Source: Glaciihabitans sp. (GTDB lineage Bacteria; Actinomycetota; Actinomycetes; Actinomycetales; Microbacteriaceae). Taken from it: DNA of 64,000 nucleotides. The position numbers and the translations under genes were made by a program. Positions 36,163 to 44,597 of the stretch are shown here, piece after piece; the stretch's first letter is position 1; each line of letters opens with the position of its first letter. The stretch lies in assembly GCA_025463785.1 (NCBI GenBank), contig JAODBD010000006.1, forward strand, positions 62,001-126,000, read 5' to 3'. The notes below the pieces were generated by a model, which saw only the letters and a list, made by a program, of their open reading frames with translations, did no database searches and had not been told where the DNA came from.

Positions 36163-36471
36163 TTACTCGCCGCGCTCATCCAACCGGCGGCGCACTACGA
36201 GACCAATGACGAGGGTAGCCAACCCGACTGCGGCCAAACTCCAGCTGAACCACGGAGACCAGGAATCGACCGCGGCCAATCCGGCGCAAAGGATGAGGAC
36301 GAGCCCAGTCGTCCACAGCCATTCTTTCTTCACTTCGTGAAGCGTCAGCTCTTCGTGTTCAGGTTCGGGCTCACCGCGCCGTTGGCGCCCACGTCGCATC
36401 GCGCGACCGACGACTTCGTCACTCGCCGCACTCGCCACGAGGTTGAGCGCCGCTTCTACTATCCAGATCAT
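36163..36471 (-). CDS. Small membrane protein, unknown
   Basis: About 102 aa from the ATG at 36471 (ATG 36501 possible). An amphipathic, basic N-terminal part (GRAMRRGRQRRGEPEPEHEE) precedes two spans (WLWTTGLVLILCAGLAAV and WSLAAVGLATLVIGLVV) and a charged end. No SD is obvious. No family recognised. Confidence 0.5.
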   Translation of the reverse strand: MIWIVEAALNLVASAASDEVVGRAMRRGRQRRGEPEPEHEELTLHEVKKEWLWTTGLVLILCAGLAAVDSWSPWFSWSLAAVGLATLVIGLVVRRRLDERGE

Positions 36472-36546
36472 CGCCCAATAATGACAGCCGAGACGCAACA
36501 TTCACGTAGCGACTTCGAAGTCGGGGCCGGCCACAAGCTCACGGCG

Positions 36547-38589
36547 TCACGGCGTGAGGATGACCAGCTGCTGCGTCGCCCGGGTCATCGCCACGTAGCG
36601 GTCGACCGCGCCTTCGATGCCGGTACCGAATTTCTCGGGGTCGGCGAGGATGACCAGGTCGAACTCGAGTCCTTTCGAGAGCTCCGGAGCCAGCGACCGG
36701 ACGCGGGGCGTCGGCAGGAACGTGGGGTCGCCGATGACACAGGCGATCCCGTCAGCGTGGGCGACGAGCCAGGCGTCGAGGATGGCGCCCAGGTCCGAAA
36801 CGGATCCGCGCATGACGGGAACACCGGTGCTGTGAATGGAGGTCGGCACGTTGGCGTCGGGGAGCACGGTCCGGATGACCGGCTCGGCCTCGGCCATGAC
36901 CTCTTCGGGCGTCCGATAGTTGATTCTCAGAGATGCCACGGTGATCTGGTCGAGCCCAATCCGCTCCAGCCGCTCCGCATCGGTCAGCTCCTGGGCTTCG
37001 TCCACCACAACGTGCGCAAACGGGCCGGCCAGTAGATCCACGCTTCTGGTCAGCGCACTGGTGCCCGGCAATTCGGCCTCGTCGATCAATGAGTTCTGAA
37101 CATCCGCGCCGCGCAGCATTGTCATCAGGCCTTCGCCGTCGTCGATCACCTGCGCCATCTGTTCGCGCTGGGCTGCGAGAGCGGCCGCCTCGCGACGCTG
37201 TCGCCGTGACGCCTCCGGGTCGCCGATGAGCAGGCGGGCAGCGTCGAGGATCGGCAGATCGGACACCGTCCAGGCTCGGGCGTCGTCGCGCTGCAGCGAG
37301 TGGATGTCGTCCGGGCTGAGCCACGGAGCGCACCTCCGCAGGTACGCGGGTACCGACCACAGGTCCCCAACCACTCCGACCGGATCGAGCAGCGGCCACG
37401 CGCGCGCGAACGCCGCGTGCAACTCAGCGTTCTGCTGTAGGGACCGCCGGAGCAGCTCCACCGAGACTTCTTCCGCCTCGTGCCGATCGATGACAGTCGT
37501 CAGCAACTCCTCCCAGAGCTGGTCGCGCGCATTGTTGTGAGGAGTTCCGCTGCCCGCGATCTCGAACGCGTCGGCCCAGTCGTCGGCATCCAGCCAGACG
37601 TCCGCCCACTCGGTTTCGACAGTCATGCCCCGCGTGGGCGGCTGCTCGTAGTACCTGACGGCCGCCTGGATCGCTGTCACCATGTCCGCCGTGGACTTCA
37701 GGCGGGCAACGTTCGGGTTGGTCTCGATCACAGCGTCTGCACCCTCCGGAACGAGGTCGCGCAGGGTGCAGATCTGTACGCCCTCTTCGCCGAGGCTGGG
37801 AAGAACATCGTCGATATAGGCCAGATACGCGGGACTCGGACCAACGAACAGCACGCCGCGGTGATGGCGAGCGAGGCGGCTGTCGGAATAGAGGAGGTAG
37901 GCGGTGCGATGCAGGGCGACCACCGTCTTGCCCGTGCCCGGACCGCCATCGACGACGAGAGTGCCGCGGGAACCCGCACGGATGATGGCGTCCTGGTCGG
38001 CCTGGATTGTGCCGAGCACGTCGCGCATCCGGCTCGACCGACTGGACCCAAGGCTGGCGATGAAGGCGGACTGATCGTCAAGTGCGGCGTGGCCTTCGAG
38101 TCCGTCTGGGGTGAACACCTCATCCCAATAGTCGCTGATCCGACCGAGGGTCCACCGATACCTGCGGCGACTAACGAGCCCCATCGGATTGGCATGGGTC
38201 GCTCCGAAGAACGATTCGGCCGCCGGGGAACGCCAGTCGACGAGTAGACGCCGCCCCGCGCTGTCCGTGAGGCCAAGCCGGCCGACGTATGTGGGCTCGG
38301 AGTCGTCTGCGCTGACTATCCGTCCGAGGCACAGGTCCAACCCGTAGCGACGAAGAGCGCGGAGACGAGCGGTCAGCCGGTGGATCTCCAGGTCACGCTC
38401 CAACGCCTGCTGGCCCGTGCCGCCGGGCGCTTTTCGCGAGGCATCCCGACGATCGGACAGGTCAGCGGCTATGTACTCAAGGCTCGCAGCGATCGTCGCG
38501 AAGTGCTTCTCATCGGCCGCGATCAGGGCCGGGTCGCCCTTCGCAGCGAGTCGCTCCGGGAGATTGAACGCGCTAGTAGTCAGGGTCAC
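36547..38589 (-). CDS. helR: HelR-like RNA polymerase recycling ATPase, apparently lacking helicase motif III
   Basis: Superfamily I ATPase of the HelD/HelR group, 680 aa, which frees stalled or rifamycin-blocked RNA polymerase. Matches to HelR as I recall it: RLTARLRALRRYGLDLCLGR (N-terminal coiled coil), DWRSPAAESFFGATHANPMG, Walker A GGPGTGKTV, motif II VVVDEAQELTDAE, and a C-terminal GLEFDLVILADPEKFG. In relatives, motif II is followed by about 38 residues including VGDxxQ; here TDAE joins directly to RLERIGL (near 36974). The GTG at 38589 with AGGAG upstream is chosen. A RAE lies just upstream. Confidence 0.87.
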   Translation of the reverse strand: MTLTTSAFNLPERLAAKGDPALIAADEKHFATIAASLEYIAADLSDRRDASRKAPGGTGQQALERDLEIHRLTARLRALRRYGLDLCLGRIVSADDSEPTYVGRLGLTDSAGRRLLVDWRSPAAESFFGATHANPMGLVSRRRYRWTLGRISDYWDEVFTPDGLEGHAALDDQSAFIASLGSSRSSRMRDVLGTIQADQDAIIRAGSRGTLVVDGGPGTGKTVVALHRTAYLLYSDSRLARHHRGVLFVGPSPAYLAYIDDVLPSLGEEGVQICTLRDLVPEGADAVIETNPNVARLKSTADMVTAIQAAVRYYEQPPTRGMTVETEWADVWLDADDWADAFEIAGSGTPHNNARDQLWEELLTTVIDRHEAEEVSVELLRRSLQQNAELHAAFARAWPLLDPVGVVGDLWSVPAYLRRCAPWLSPDDIHSLQRDDARAWTVSDLPILDAARLLIGDPEASRRQRREAAALAAQREQMAQVIDDGEGLMTMLRGADVQNSLIDEAELPGTSALTRSVDLLAGPFAHVVVDEAQELTDAERLERIGLDQITVASLRINYRTPEEVMAEAEPVIRTVLPDANVPTSIHSTGVPVMRGSVSDLGAILDAWLVAHADGIACVIGDPTFLPTPRVRSLAPELSKGLEFDLVILADPEKFGTGIEGAVDRYVAMTRATQQLVILTP

Positions 38590-38612
38590 GGTCGACGATT
38601 CTCCTGCACAAC

Positions 38613-38635
38613 GGGGGTCTTGCGGCAAGCCCCCC
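38613..38635 (-). promoter_or_regulatory. Rifamycin-associated element (RAE) upstream of helR
   Basis: An inverted repeat with core CTTGCGGCAAG flanked by runs of G and C, matching the known rifamycin-associated element (GGGGCTTGC/GCAAGGCCCC type) that accompanies rifamycin-inducible genes such as helR and inactivation enzymes. It ends 24 nt before the chosen start codon, so it overlaps the leader or promoter. It supports rifamycin-responsive control of this helR. Confidence 0.8.
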
Positions 38636-38740
38636 ATGGCGCGGTAGATTGAAAATAGAGGGGCTCGGGATTTCCCACCCGCTCGTCACCTACGGCAGCA
38701 CGTTGAGGCTTTCCGCGTGTAACTGGGGCAAGAAGTATCT

Positions 38741-39676
38741 CTACGGCGAGAAGCCAAACGCCTTCGACAACGACGACGCGGTCGCTGCATGGGCCAGATG
38801 CGGCACACCGGCCACATCCTCGTAGAGCCGCGTCAGCGAGTAGTGGGTGAGGGGTGTGCTCACGATGCGCGGAGTTTCGCCACGGAAGGCGACTGTCGTG
38901 AGCACGCTGTTGCCCGGCAGGTTGTTATAGTCCTCGTCGGCGGTGACGATGATCGCGAGACGTCCCGAGGCCCAGTCGGGGCCGGCCATGACTCCCGGCA
39001 TCCAGATCTTCATCCAGGCATCGGCCGTGCTCAATGGGCAACTGTGCGCGTCATCGCAGGTATCCGGAACGACCATGCCGACATTGGGACGTGTGCCAGC
39101 AGAGATCGCGGCCGGAAGAGCGGCAAGCGGAACATCATATTTCTGGCAGTCCGCGCGTTCCGCCCGGTAGTAGGTCCACGGATTGTGGCGAACGGCGTAC
39201 GAGCCGTCGTTGACGGTCTCGCAGTTGCTCTTCATGGCATCCGCGTAAACCCCCGCGGTCTTGCCAGCAGCGATGGCCTGGCCGAACACCGAAGCCCCGA
39301 GGACCGGGACCTGTGACGGGTCAAGATCATTGGTCACGCCCGCGGTCTGGCCGCCGGAGATGGCCAAATAGTTCGGAAGAGAAGGATGCGTGATGGCGGT
39401 GTAGTGGGTCGCGTAACCATACTGCTTTGCGATACCGAAGGTGTACGGCAGGTCTTGCATCATCTGCTCGAGCGAGTGATTTTCGAGGACGAAAACGAGC
39501 ACTTTTGTGATGTGTGTGCCGGATGCCGACGTCGGGATGGCCGTCTGGCCCATGCTCGGCACCGGTTGCACGGCGCCGGACTGTGGCGCACCCGCGGTGC
39601 CTCCCGCGGCGCACCCTGTGATCGCGAGAACGGCTGCGAGACAGAGTCCAGCGACGAGCCGTGCGCTTTTTGGCAT
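38741..39676 (-). CDS. Secreted phosphoesterase (short paralogue)
   Basis: 311 aa, lipoprotein-like signal with ITGC, then a Ser/Pro linker. The catalytic region KVLVFVLENHSLEQMM and HYTAITHPSLPNYLAISGG, and later VVPDTCDDAHSCPLSTAD and IVTADEDYNN, match the phosphoesterase family at 33931-36036. It is the last gene of a four-gene operon with an ABC-2 exporter; its ATG overlaps the permease stop (TGATG). Longer frames upstream overlap the permease. Confidence 0.85.
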   Translation of the reverse strand: MPKSARLVAGLCLAAVLAITGCAAGGTAGAPQSGAVQPVPSMGQTAIPTSASGTHITKVLVFVLENHSLEQMMQDLPYTFGIAKQYGYATHYTAITHPSLPNYLAISGGQTAGVTNDLDPSQVPVLGASVFGQAIAAGKTAGVYADAMKSNCETVNDGSYAVRHNPWTYYRAERADCQKYDVPLAALPAAISAGTRPNVGMVVPDTCDDAHSCPLSTADAWMKIWMPGVMAGPDWASGRLAIIVTADEDYNNLPGNSVLTTVAFRGETPRIVSTPLTHYSLTRLYEDVAGVPHLAHAATASSLSKAFGFSP

Positions 39677-40581
39677 CACGACAAAACGTCCTTCGTACTG
39701 AACCGGCCGAAAGCAAGTGCGCCGAAAATGATGAAATATGCGCCCTGCAGGAGAGCATTCTCGCCAAACGAGGTCCACGAGATTGGGTCGCGAAGCAGAT
39801 CGCCGAAGCTCAGCCAGTAGTTGCTGAACAGCCAGGGATGCAACCAGTCGAGCTGAGGCAGATTATCGAGCACCTGCGAAACGACCGACACGACAATCGT
39901 CGCCGCCATCGCGCCAACGGGTACGTCGGTCAGGGTCGAGAAGAACAGCCCGATGGCCGAGAGACCGAGCAACGAGATCGTGATGAAACTCGCGATCAAC
40001 AGCGAACGCACAAGCGATTCGCCAACTCCGATGGTGTTGCCCGAGAGCAGCGTGACCGGACCGATGGGAAACAGGGCGGCACCGATTAGCGCCCCCGCGG
40101 CCGCGACGGTGAGCGTCGCCGCGAGACTAAACACCGCTGCCCCGATGTATTTGACGACCAGCAGCCGCAGGCGTCCGGCCGGCGCTATGAGGAGATACCG
40201 GAGCGTCCCCGCCGACGCTTCCCCGGCGATGGTGTCGCCGGCAACGACGCCCACCGTCAGCGGCAGAAATAGCGGGATGCAAACCGTGAGACCGAGGGCA
40301 GCGACGAACAGCCCGTTGTGCGTGATCTCGTCGAGAAAGGCCGGCCCGGACCCCCCGTTGCTGCGCGGGTTCGACTCGGTGAGGCGCACGGCAAGGGCGA
40401 TCAGGATGGGAACTGCCGCGAGCGCAACCAGCATTGCCCAGGTGCGCTTGCGCCGGAACAGCACCGAGATCTCGGAGCGAAGCAGTGCCCAGCCCGCCGC
40501 TGGCCGAGCACGAACGTCGACCTCATCGCCCAGGGGCTGCCCGCTCACTGTCGGCACGGTCATGGGTTCACTGCTCAACAT
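39676..40581 (-). CDS. ABC-2-type transporter permease
   Basis: 301 aa, six spans, with a cytoplasmic N-terminus and RSEISVLFRRKRTWAMLVALAAV before the first span; GEASAGTLRYLLIAPAGRLRLLVVK is the NatB/ABC-2 loop. Start ATG 40581 (GGGAG upstream) overlaps the ATPase gene; ATG 40563 is possible. Pairs with the ATPase at 40568-41530. Confidence 0.85.
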   Translation of the reverse strand: MLSSEPMTVPTVSGQPLGDEVDVRARPAAGWALLRSEISVLFRRKRTWAMLVALAAVPILIALAVRLTESNPRSNGGSGPAFLDEITHNGLFVAALGLTVCIPLFLPLTVGVVAGDTIAGEASAGTLRYLLIAPAGRLRLLVVKYIGAAVFSLAATLTVAAAGALIGAALFPIGPVTLLSGNTIGVGESLVRSLLIASFITISLLGLSAIGLFFSTLTDVPVGAMAATIVVSVVSQVLDNLPQLDWLHPWLFSNYWLSFGDLLRDPISWTSFGENALLQGAYFIIFGALAFGRFSTKDVLS

Positions 40582-41530
40582 TGAACCCCGCTCCCGTCAG
40601 GTCGACGAAACGATCTTCGAGACTGGTCTGTTCGACAGTGAAACCGTTCACTCGAACACCGGCCTCCACAAGCGCAGCCACGATGTCGCTCGCTTCGGTG
40701 GTTGCTCCGATGAGGTCGGCGGTGAGCTCGGCCATGGCGCCGCTTGCGACGGGAGTGGACTGGACCGTCAGACCAAGCCGCGACAGCACGGAATCGGCGA
40801 GGGCGGCATCCGGAGTCTTCAGAATCACAGCGCCGCGCCCGCTGCCTCGAAGCTCATCGAGCGTGCCCTGCGCGACCAGGGCGCCCGCACTCATGATGGC
40901 GGCGTGAGTGCAGATCTGCTCGATCTCGGCGAGAAGGTGACTGGAGACGAAGACCGTCGTGCCCTCGGCGGCGAGTTCGCGCACCAGGGATCGCACTTCG
41001 CGGGTGCCCTGAGGGTCAAGTCCGTTAGTTGGTTCGTCAAGCACGAGCAGTTCCCGCGGGGTCAGCAGCGCGTTGGCAATGCCGAGTCGCTGTTTCATAC
41101 CGAGCGAGTAGGCCTTCACCTTTTTCGCGGATGCCGCGGACAGCCCTACACGGTCGAGCGCGGCCGCGACGCGACGCTTGCGGGAGGCGCCCGTCGCGTA
41201 CCGGTCGGCGGTGTCGAGGCGATGAAGGTTGTCGCTACCCGAGAGGTACGGGTAGAAGCCTGGGCCCTCGACGAGCGCGCCGACTCGGGGCAGCACCGTT
41301 GCGGATTCGCGCGGCATGGCTCCGCCGAGTACTACCGCTTCGCCGCTGGTCGGGTTCGCAAGGCCCAGCAGCAACCGAATTGTCGTCGTCTTGCCAGAGC
41401 CGTTCGGACCGAGGAACCCGAAGACGGCGCCGTGCGGCACGGCGAGATCAACACCTTTGACGGCATCGTGCTGGCCGAAGCGCTTGGTCAGCCCGTGGGT
41501 CTCGATCGCGAGCGATGCTCCGTCGCTCAC
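40568..41530 (-). CDS. ABC transporter ATP-binding protein (NatA/CcmA type)
   Basis: 320 aa with Walker A GPNGSGKTT, signature YSLGMKQRLGIANAL, Walker B LLVLDEPTNGLDP and H-loop FVSSHLL, followed by the C-terminal extension usual in ABC-2 exporters. Coupled upstream by ATGA to the LolA-like gene. Drives the permease next to it. Confidence 0.9.
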   Translation of the reverse strand: MSDGASLAIETHGLTKRFGQHDAVKGVDLAVPHGAVFGFLGPNGSGKTTTIRLLLGLANPTSGEAVVLGGAMPRESATVLPRVGALVEGPGFYPYLSGSDNLHRLDTADRYATGASRKRRVAAALDRVGLSAASAKKVKAYSLGMKQRLGIANALLTPRELLVLDEPTNGLDPQGTREVRSLVRELAAEGTTVFVSSHLLAEIEQICTHAAIMSAGALVAQGTLDELRGSGRGAVILKTPDAALADSVLSRLGLTVQSTPVASGAMAELTADLIGATTEASDIVAALVEAGVRVNGFTVEQTSLEDRFVDLTGAGFNVEQ

Positions 41531-42645
41531 TTCGCGGAAGCTACTGCCTGCAACCGATCGGCCGAAACCGAACCAACGAGAACCCGACCATCAGTCGTGA
41601 ACAGGATGTTGAGCAACGACGTGTGGAAGAGGTGCCCACCGGGCACCGATGTGGTCAGCAGCCCGAATTCACTCGACGTCTGCAGCTTCGTCAGCGACGG
41701 GATGTTCGAGACGCTGACAACGGCATCCCAGCCGGTGCCCGACACGGTCGCCTTCGGCTTAGTGACCGACTTCGTCGACGGCTTCGCACCCGTGTCTGCC
41801 TTCTTCGTTGACTCCTGGGTCACCTTCGCACCGCTCGGCGGCGTGAAGGCGAAGAGAGACGCGCTCGGCTTGCTGAAGTCGATGGAGGCGAACTCGACGC
41901 TCACCGCCGGCGTCGTCTCGCCGCGAGCGGTAAGGTCAACTCCCAGTGGCAGGCCGGTCGCGGAATCGACCGCGATCGAAACAGTGCCGATGAGGGTATC
42001 TGTCGCTTTAGGTGTCAGGACGAGATCGTAGGCTGCGCGACCAGCCACGGTAACCTGATCGCCGACCGTGACGGTGCTGGACGACTCCAGTTTGGCCAAC
42101 AGAGCGGTCGCAATATCGCTCGGCGTCATGGATTGCTCGGGCTTCGTCTGGCGGGGCTTCGACTGGCCCGGTTGTGACTGGCCCGGTTGCGACTGCCCGG
42201 GCCGCTTCATGATCGAGGCGTGCCCCTGAAGCGTTGCGTGCTGGGCGGTGTTGGCCTTCGAGTCGTAGATCCACACGGATGAACCATTGCGAATGACATC
42301 CCGCTCGGCCAACTGGTCTATCACCTGGGCGCGCTCGCGCGATGGCCCGTCAACGTAGACACGAACGGAGTGGGTGCCGGTGAGAAGAGCGAGCGTCGAG
42401 GCTACCTGTGAACTCGAGCCCGGCCCGGTGCTCGGCAGCGAAGGCAGGCCGAGATTGGAGGTCTGCTGGACCGTCCCCGAGAACGAACTCACGCGTGACC
42501 CGGCAACTAGTGCAATGACCTGTGCTGGAGTCTTGGTCGGCAACGTCGCCGACGCCTCAGCGACCATCGGAACGGTGATCGCGACCGAGGCCACGACGCC
42601 CACCGCGATCACTGCGGGGACCCATCTCTTCCACATACTTGCCAT
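41527..42645 (-). CDS. Exported LolA/RseB-like (DUF2092-type) protein
   Basis: 372 aa. A signal peptide ends near AEA-SA. The mature protein resembles the LolA/MucB-RseB fold used for hydrophobic or envelope cargo: VIALVAGSRVSSFSGTVQQTSNLGLP, LLTGTHSVRVYVDGPSRERAQV and VSIAVDSATGLPLGVDL. A Gln/Pro/Ser-rich repeat (GQSQPGQSKPRQ...) splits it. The ATG at 42645 has SD GGAGG 9 nt upstream. First gene of the operon with the ABC-2 exporter and phosphoesterase. Confidence 0.78.
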   Translation of the reverse strand: MASMWKRWVPAVIAVGVVASVAITVPMVAEASATLPTKTPAQVIALVAGSRVSSFSGTVQQTSNLGLPSLPSTGPGSSSQVASTLALLTGTHSVRVYVDGPSRERAQVIDQLAERDVIRNGSSVWIYDSKANTAQHATLQGHASIMKRPGQSQPGQSQPGQSKPRQTKPEQSMTPSDIATALLAKLESSSTVTVGDQVTVAGRAAYDLVLTPKATDTLIGTVSIAVDSATGLPLGVDLTARGETTPAVSVEFASIDFSKPSASLFAFTPPSGAKVTQESTKKADTGAKPSTKSVTKPKATVSGTGWDAVVSVSNIPSLTKLQTSSEFGLLTTSVPGGHLFHTSLLNILFTTDGRVLVGSVSADRLQAVASAK

Positions 42646-42775
42646 GAAACACAACCTCCGGTGCCGATGTAGTGCAGTATCGGCTCGATTTCGGGTTAGG
42701 CTACGCCGATTTTCTGCCTGTTGGCTGAATTCTGCGGAGTTCGCCGCGCGGGTCAAACCTGGTTGGCACGCGCCC

Positions 42776-43540
42776 TCACGCGTTGTCTTTGCGGAACGTT
42801 CTCGTGCCGAACCAGAGACCGAGCCCGAACAGCACGAGGGTCCAGAGGACGCCCCACATCGTGGTGATCGTTGCGATGTTGCCATTGAACAGCTCGCGGA
42901 GTGCATCGACCAGGTACTTGATCGGCATGAAGTCGCTCAGCGTTACGAGCCACTGCGGTGCCCCTGTCGCAACGCTGATGGGCAATAGGATGCCGGCGAG
43001 CAGCAGCACCGGAAGCGCGATGCTGTTGAGGATGGGAGCGAGGGCGTCCTCGCTCTTGAGCGTCAGCGCGAGCGCGTTGGACGCGGCGGAGCACGCACCA
43101 CCGAGCAGCATTGTCAGGATGAGGCCGAGCAGCATGCCGCCGATCGATCCGCGCATCCCGAAGGCAAAGCCGAGCGCTACCAGGATGACGCCCTGCGCAA
43201 ACAGCAGCGAGATGTCACGCAGGATGCGGCCCAGCAGCAGCGCGGTACGGCTCGCGGGAGTCACCCGCTCGGCTTCAATCACGCCCTCGCGCCACTCGGA
43301 GACCAGGCCAAACCCCGCGAAGAGCGCGCCAAACAGGCCCAGCTGGATGAGGAGGCCAGGTACGAAGAACGTGTACGCATTGGTCGTACCGATCTGGGCG
43401 GCCAGGGGCTTTAGCAGCGGTCCGAACAGACAGAGGTAGAGCACGGGCTGCGCCAACCCAATGATGACCCAGGCGGGATTGCGGAGAGCGAGCCGCATCT
43501 GGCGGCGGAAGATGACCCAGGTTTGGAAGGCGAATGTCAT
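42776..43540 (-). CDS. ABC-2 permease (DrrB-like)
   Basis: 254 aa, six spans, with FQTWVIFRRQMRLALRNPAWVIIGLAQPVLYLCLFGPL at the N-terminus and the ABC-2 signature GMRGSIGGMLLGLILTM and LPISVATGAPQWLVTLSDFMP. Follows the DrrA-like ATPase by 11 nt. Likely multidrug or daunorubicin-type efflux. Confidence 0.88.
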   Translation of the reverse strand: MTFAFQTWVIFRRQMRLALRNPAWVIIGLAQPVLYLCLFGPLLKPLAAQIGTTNAYTFFVPGLLIQLGLFGALFAGFGLVSEWREGVIEAERVTPASRTALLLGRILRDISLLFAQGVILVALGFAFGMRGSIGGMLLGLILTMLLGGACSAASNALALTLKSEDALAPILNSIALPVLLLAGILLPISVATGAPQWLVTLSDFMPIKYLVDALRELFNGNIATITTMWGVLWTLVLFGLGLWFGTRTFRKDNA

Positions 43541-43551
43541 GGTGATGCTCC

Positions 43552-44517
43552 TCAGGCGTCTTCGCGAAGCGAACGGCCGGTCATGGTGAGAAAAACGTCG
43601 TCGAGCGTCGGCCTTCGAACCTCGATTGCGGCGAGGGAAACACCCGCGCGGTCGAGAGCACGCAACAGCGCGGGTAGCTCGGTGCCAGCGCTCGGTACCC
43701 GCATGGAAACGACCCTGCCGTTGACATCGGCTTCGGAGCCGTCGACCAGGCTGGCCAGATGACTCGCCGCGAGTGAGATCTGCGTCTCGTCGGCCAGGAC
43801 CAGTTCGATGAGGTCCCCCGCGACCTGCCGCTTGAGTGCGTCGGGCGTATCTGAGGCGACGATCACTCCGTGGTCGATCACCAGGATGCGGTCGCAGAGC
43901 GCATCGGCCTCATCGAGGTAGTGGGTCGTGAGGAAGATCGTCGAGCCAAGCTTCGTGCGCAGGCCGGAGATGTGAACCCACAGGTTTGCACGTGCCTGCG
44001 GGTCGAGCCCCGTGGTCGGCTCGTCGAGGAAGACGAGCTTCGGGTCGTGAACGAGCCCCATCGCGATGTCGAGGCGGCGACGCTGCCCGCCGGACATCGT
44101 CTTGGGTTGCCGCTGCCACATCCCGTCGAGTTCGAGCTGGTCGAAGAGTTCTTTGCCGCGACGTTCGGCCCGGCTCGCGCTGATGCCGTAGAGCAGCGCG
44201 TGGTCGACTATCTCTTCGCCCGCGCGCGCGATGCCGGCGGTCGACCCGCTCTGTGAGACGTAGCCAATGCTTTGCCGCACCTTGATGGGCTCTTTGGCGA
44301 GGTCGAAGCCCGCGACAGTGGCGGTACCGGATGTCGGCTTGAGCAGGGTGGTCAGCATCCGAAGCGTCGTGGTCTTGCCCGCACCATTCGGGCCGAGGAA
44401 GCCGACAATCTCGCCCTCCTCGACGTCGATGTCGACGCCTCCGACCGCATTGACCGCAACCTTCTCGCGCCCGCGTTTCGTATCGAACGTTCTGGCCAGG
44501 CCTCGTGCGTGGATCAC
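43552..44517 (-). CDS. ABC transporter ATP-binding protein (DrrA-like)
   Basis: 321 aa, Walker A GPNGAGKTT, Q-loop GYVSQSGST, signature MSGGQRRRLDIAMGL, Walker [15 protein letters not shown]-loop TTHYLDEA, and the C-terminal RRPTLDDVFL motif of DrrA-type proteins (about residue 302 on). Operon with the DrrB-like permease. Substrate not known. Confidence 0.9.
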   Translation of the reverse strand: MIHARGLARTFDTKRGREKVAVNAVGGVDIDVEEGEIVGFLGPNGAGKTTTLRMLTTLLKPTSGTATVAGFDLAKEPIKVRQSIGYVSQSGSTAGIARAGEEIVDHALLYGISASRAERRGKELFDQLELDGMWQRQPKTMSGGQRRRLDIAMGLVHDPKLVFLDEPTTGLDPQARANLWVHISGLRTKLGSTIFLTTHYLDEADALCDRILVIDHGVIVASDTPDALKRQVAGDLIELVLADETQISLAASHLASLVDGSEADVNGRVVSMRVPSAGTELPALLRALDRAGVSLAAIEVRRPTLDDVFLTMTGRSLREDA

Positions 44518-44597
44518 GGCATGCTCCTTATCGTTGCGAACGGGAATTGTCGCAAACGGCAGTTTGGCAGGAGCCTACGACGCTGGCCAGAAACGCG

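Noticed and set aside
39953..42031. 692-codon open frame on the plus strand opposite the ABC permease, ATPase and LolA-like genes
   Set aside because: It is an antisense shadow of three overlapping real genes; its translation is low-complexity Arg/Ser/Pro/Ala with no family pattern.
42680..42700. TTAGGCTA as an iron-regulator (DtxR/IdeR) half-site before the LolA-like gene
   Set aside because: Only one half of the palindrome is present and no iron-related gene is nearby.
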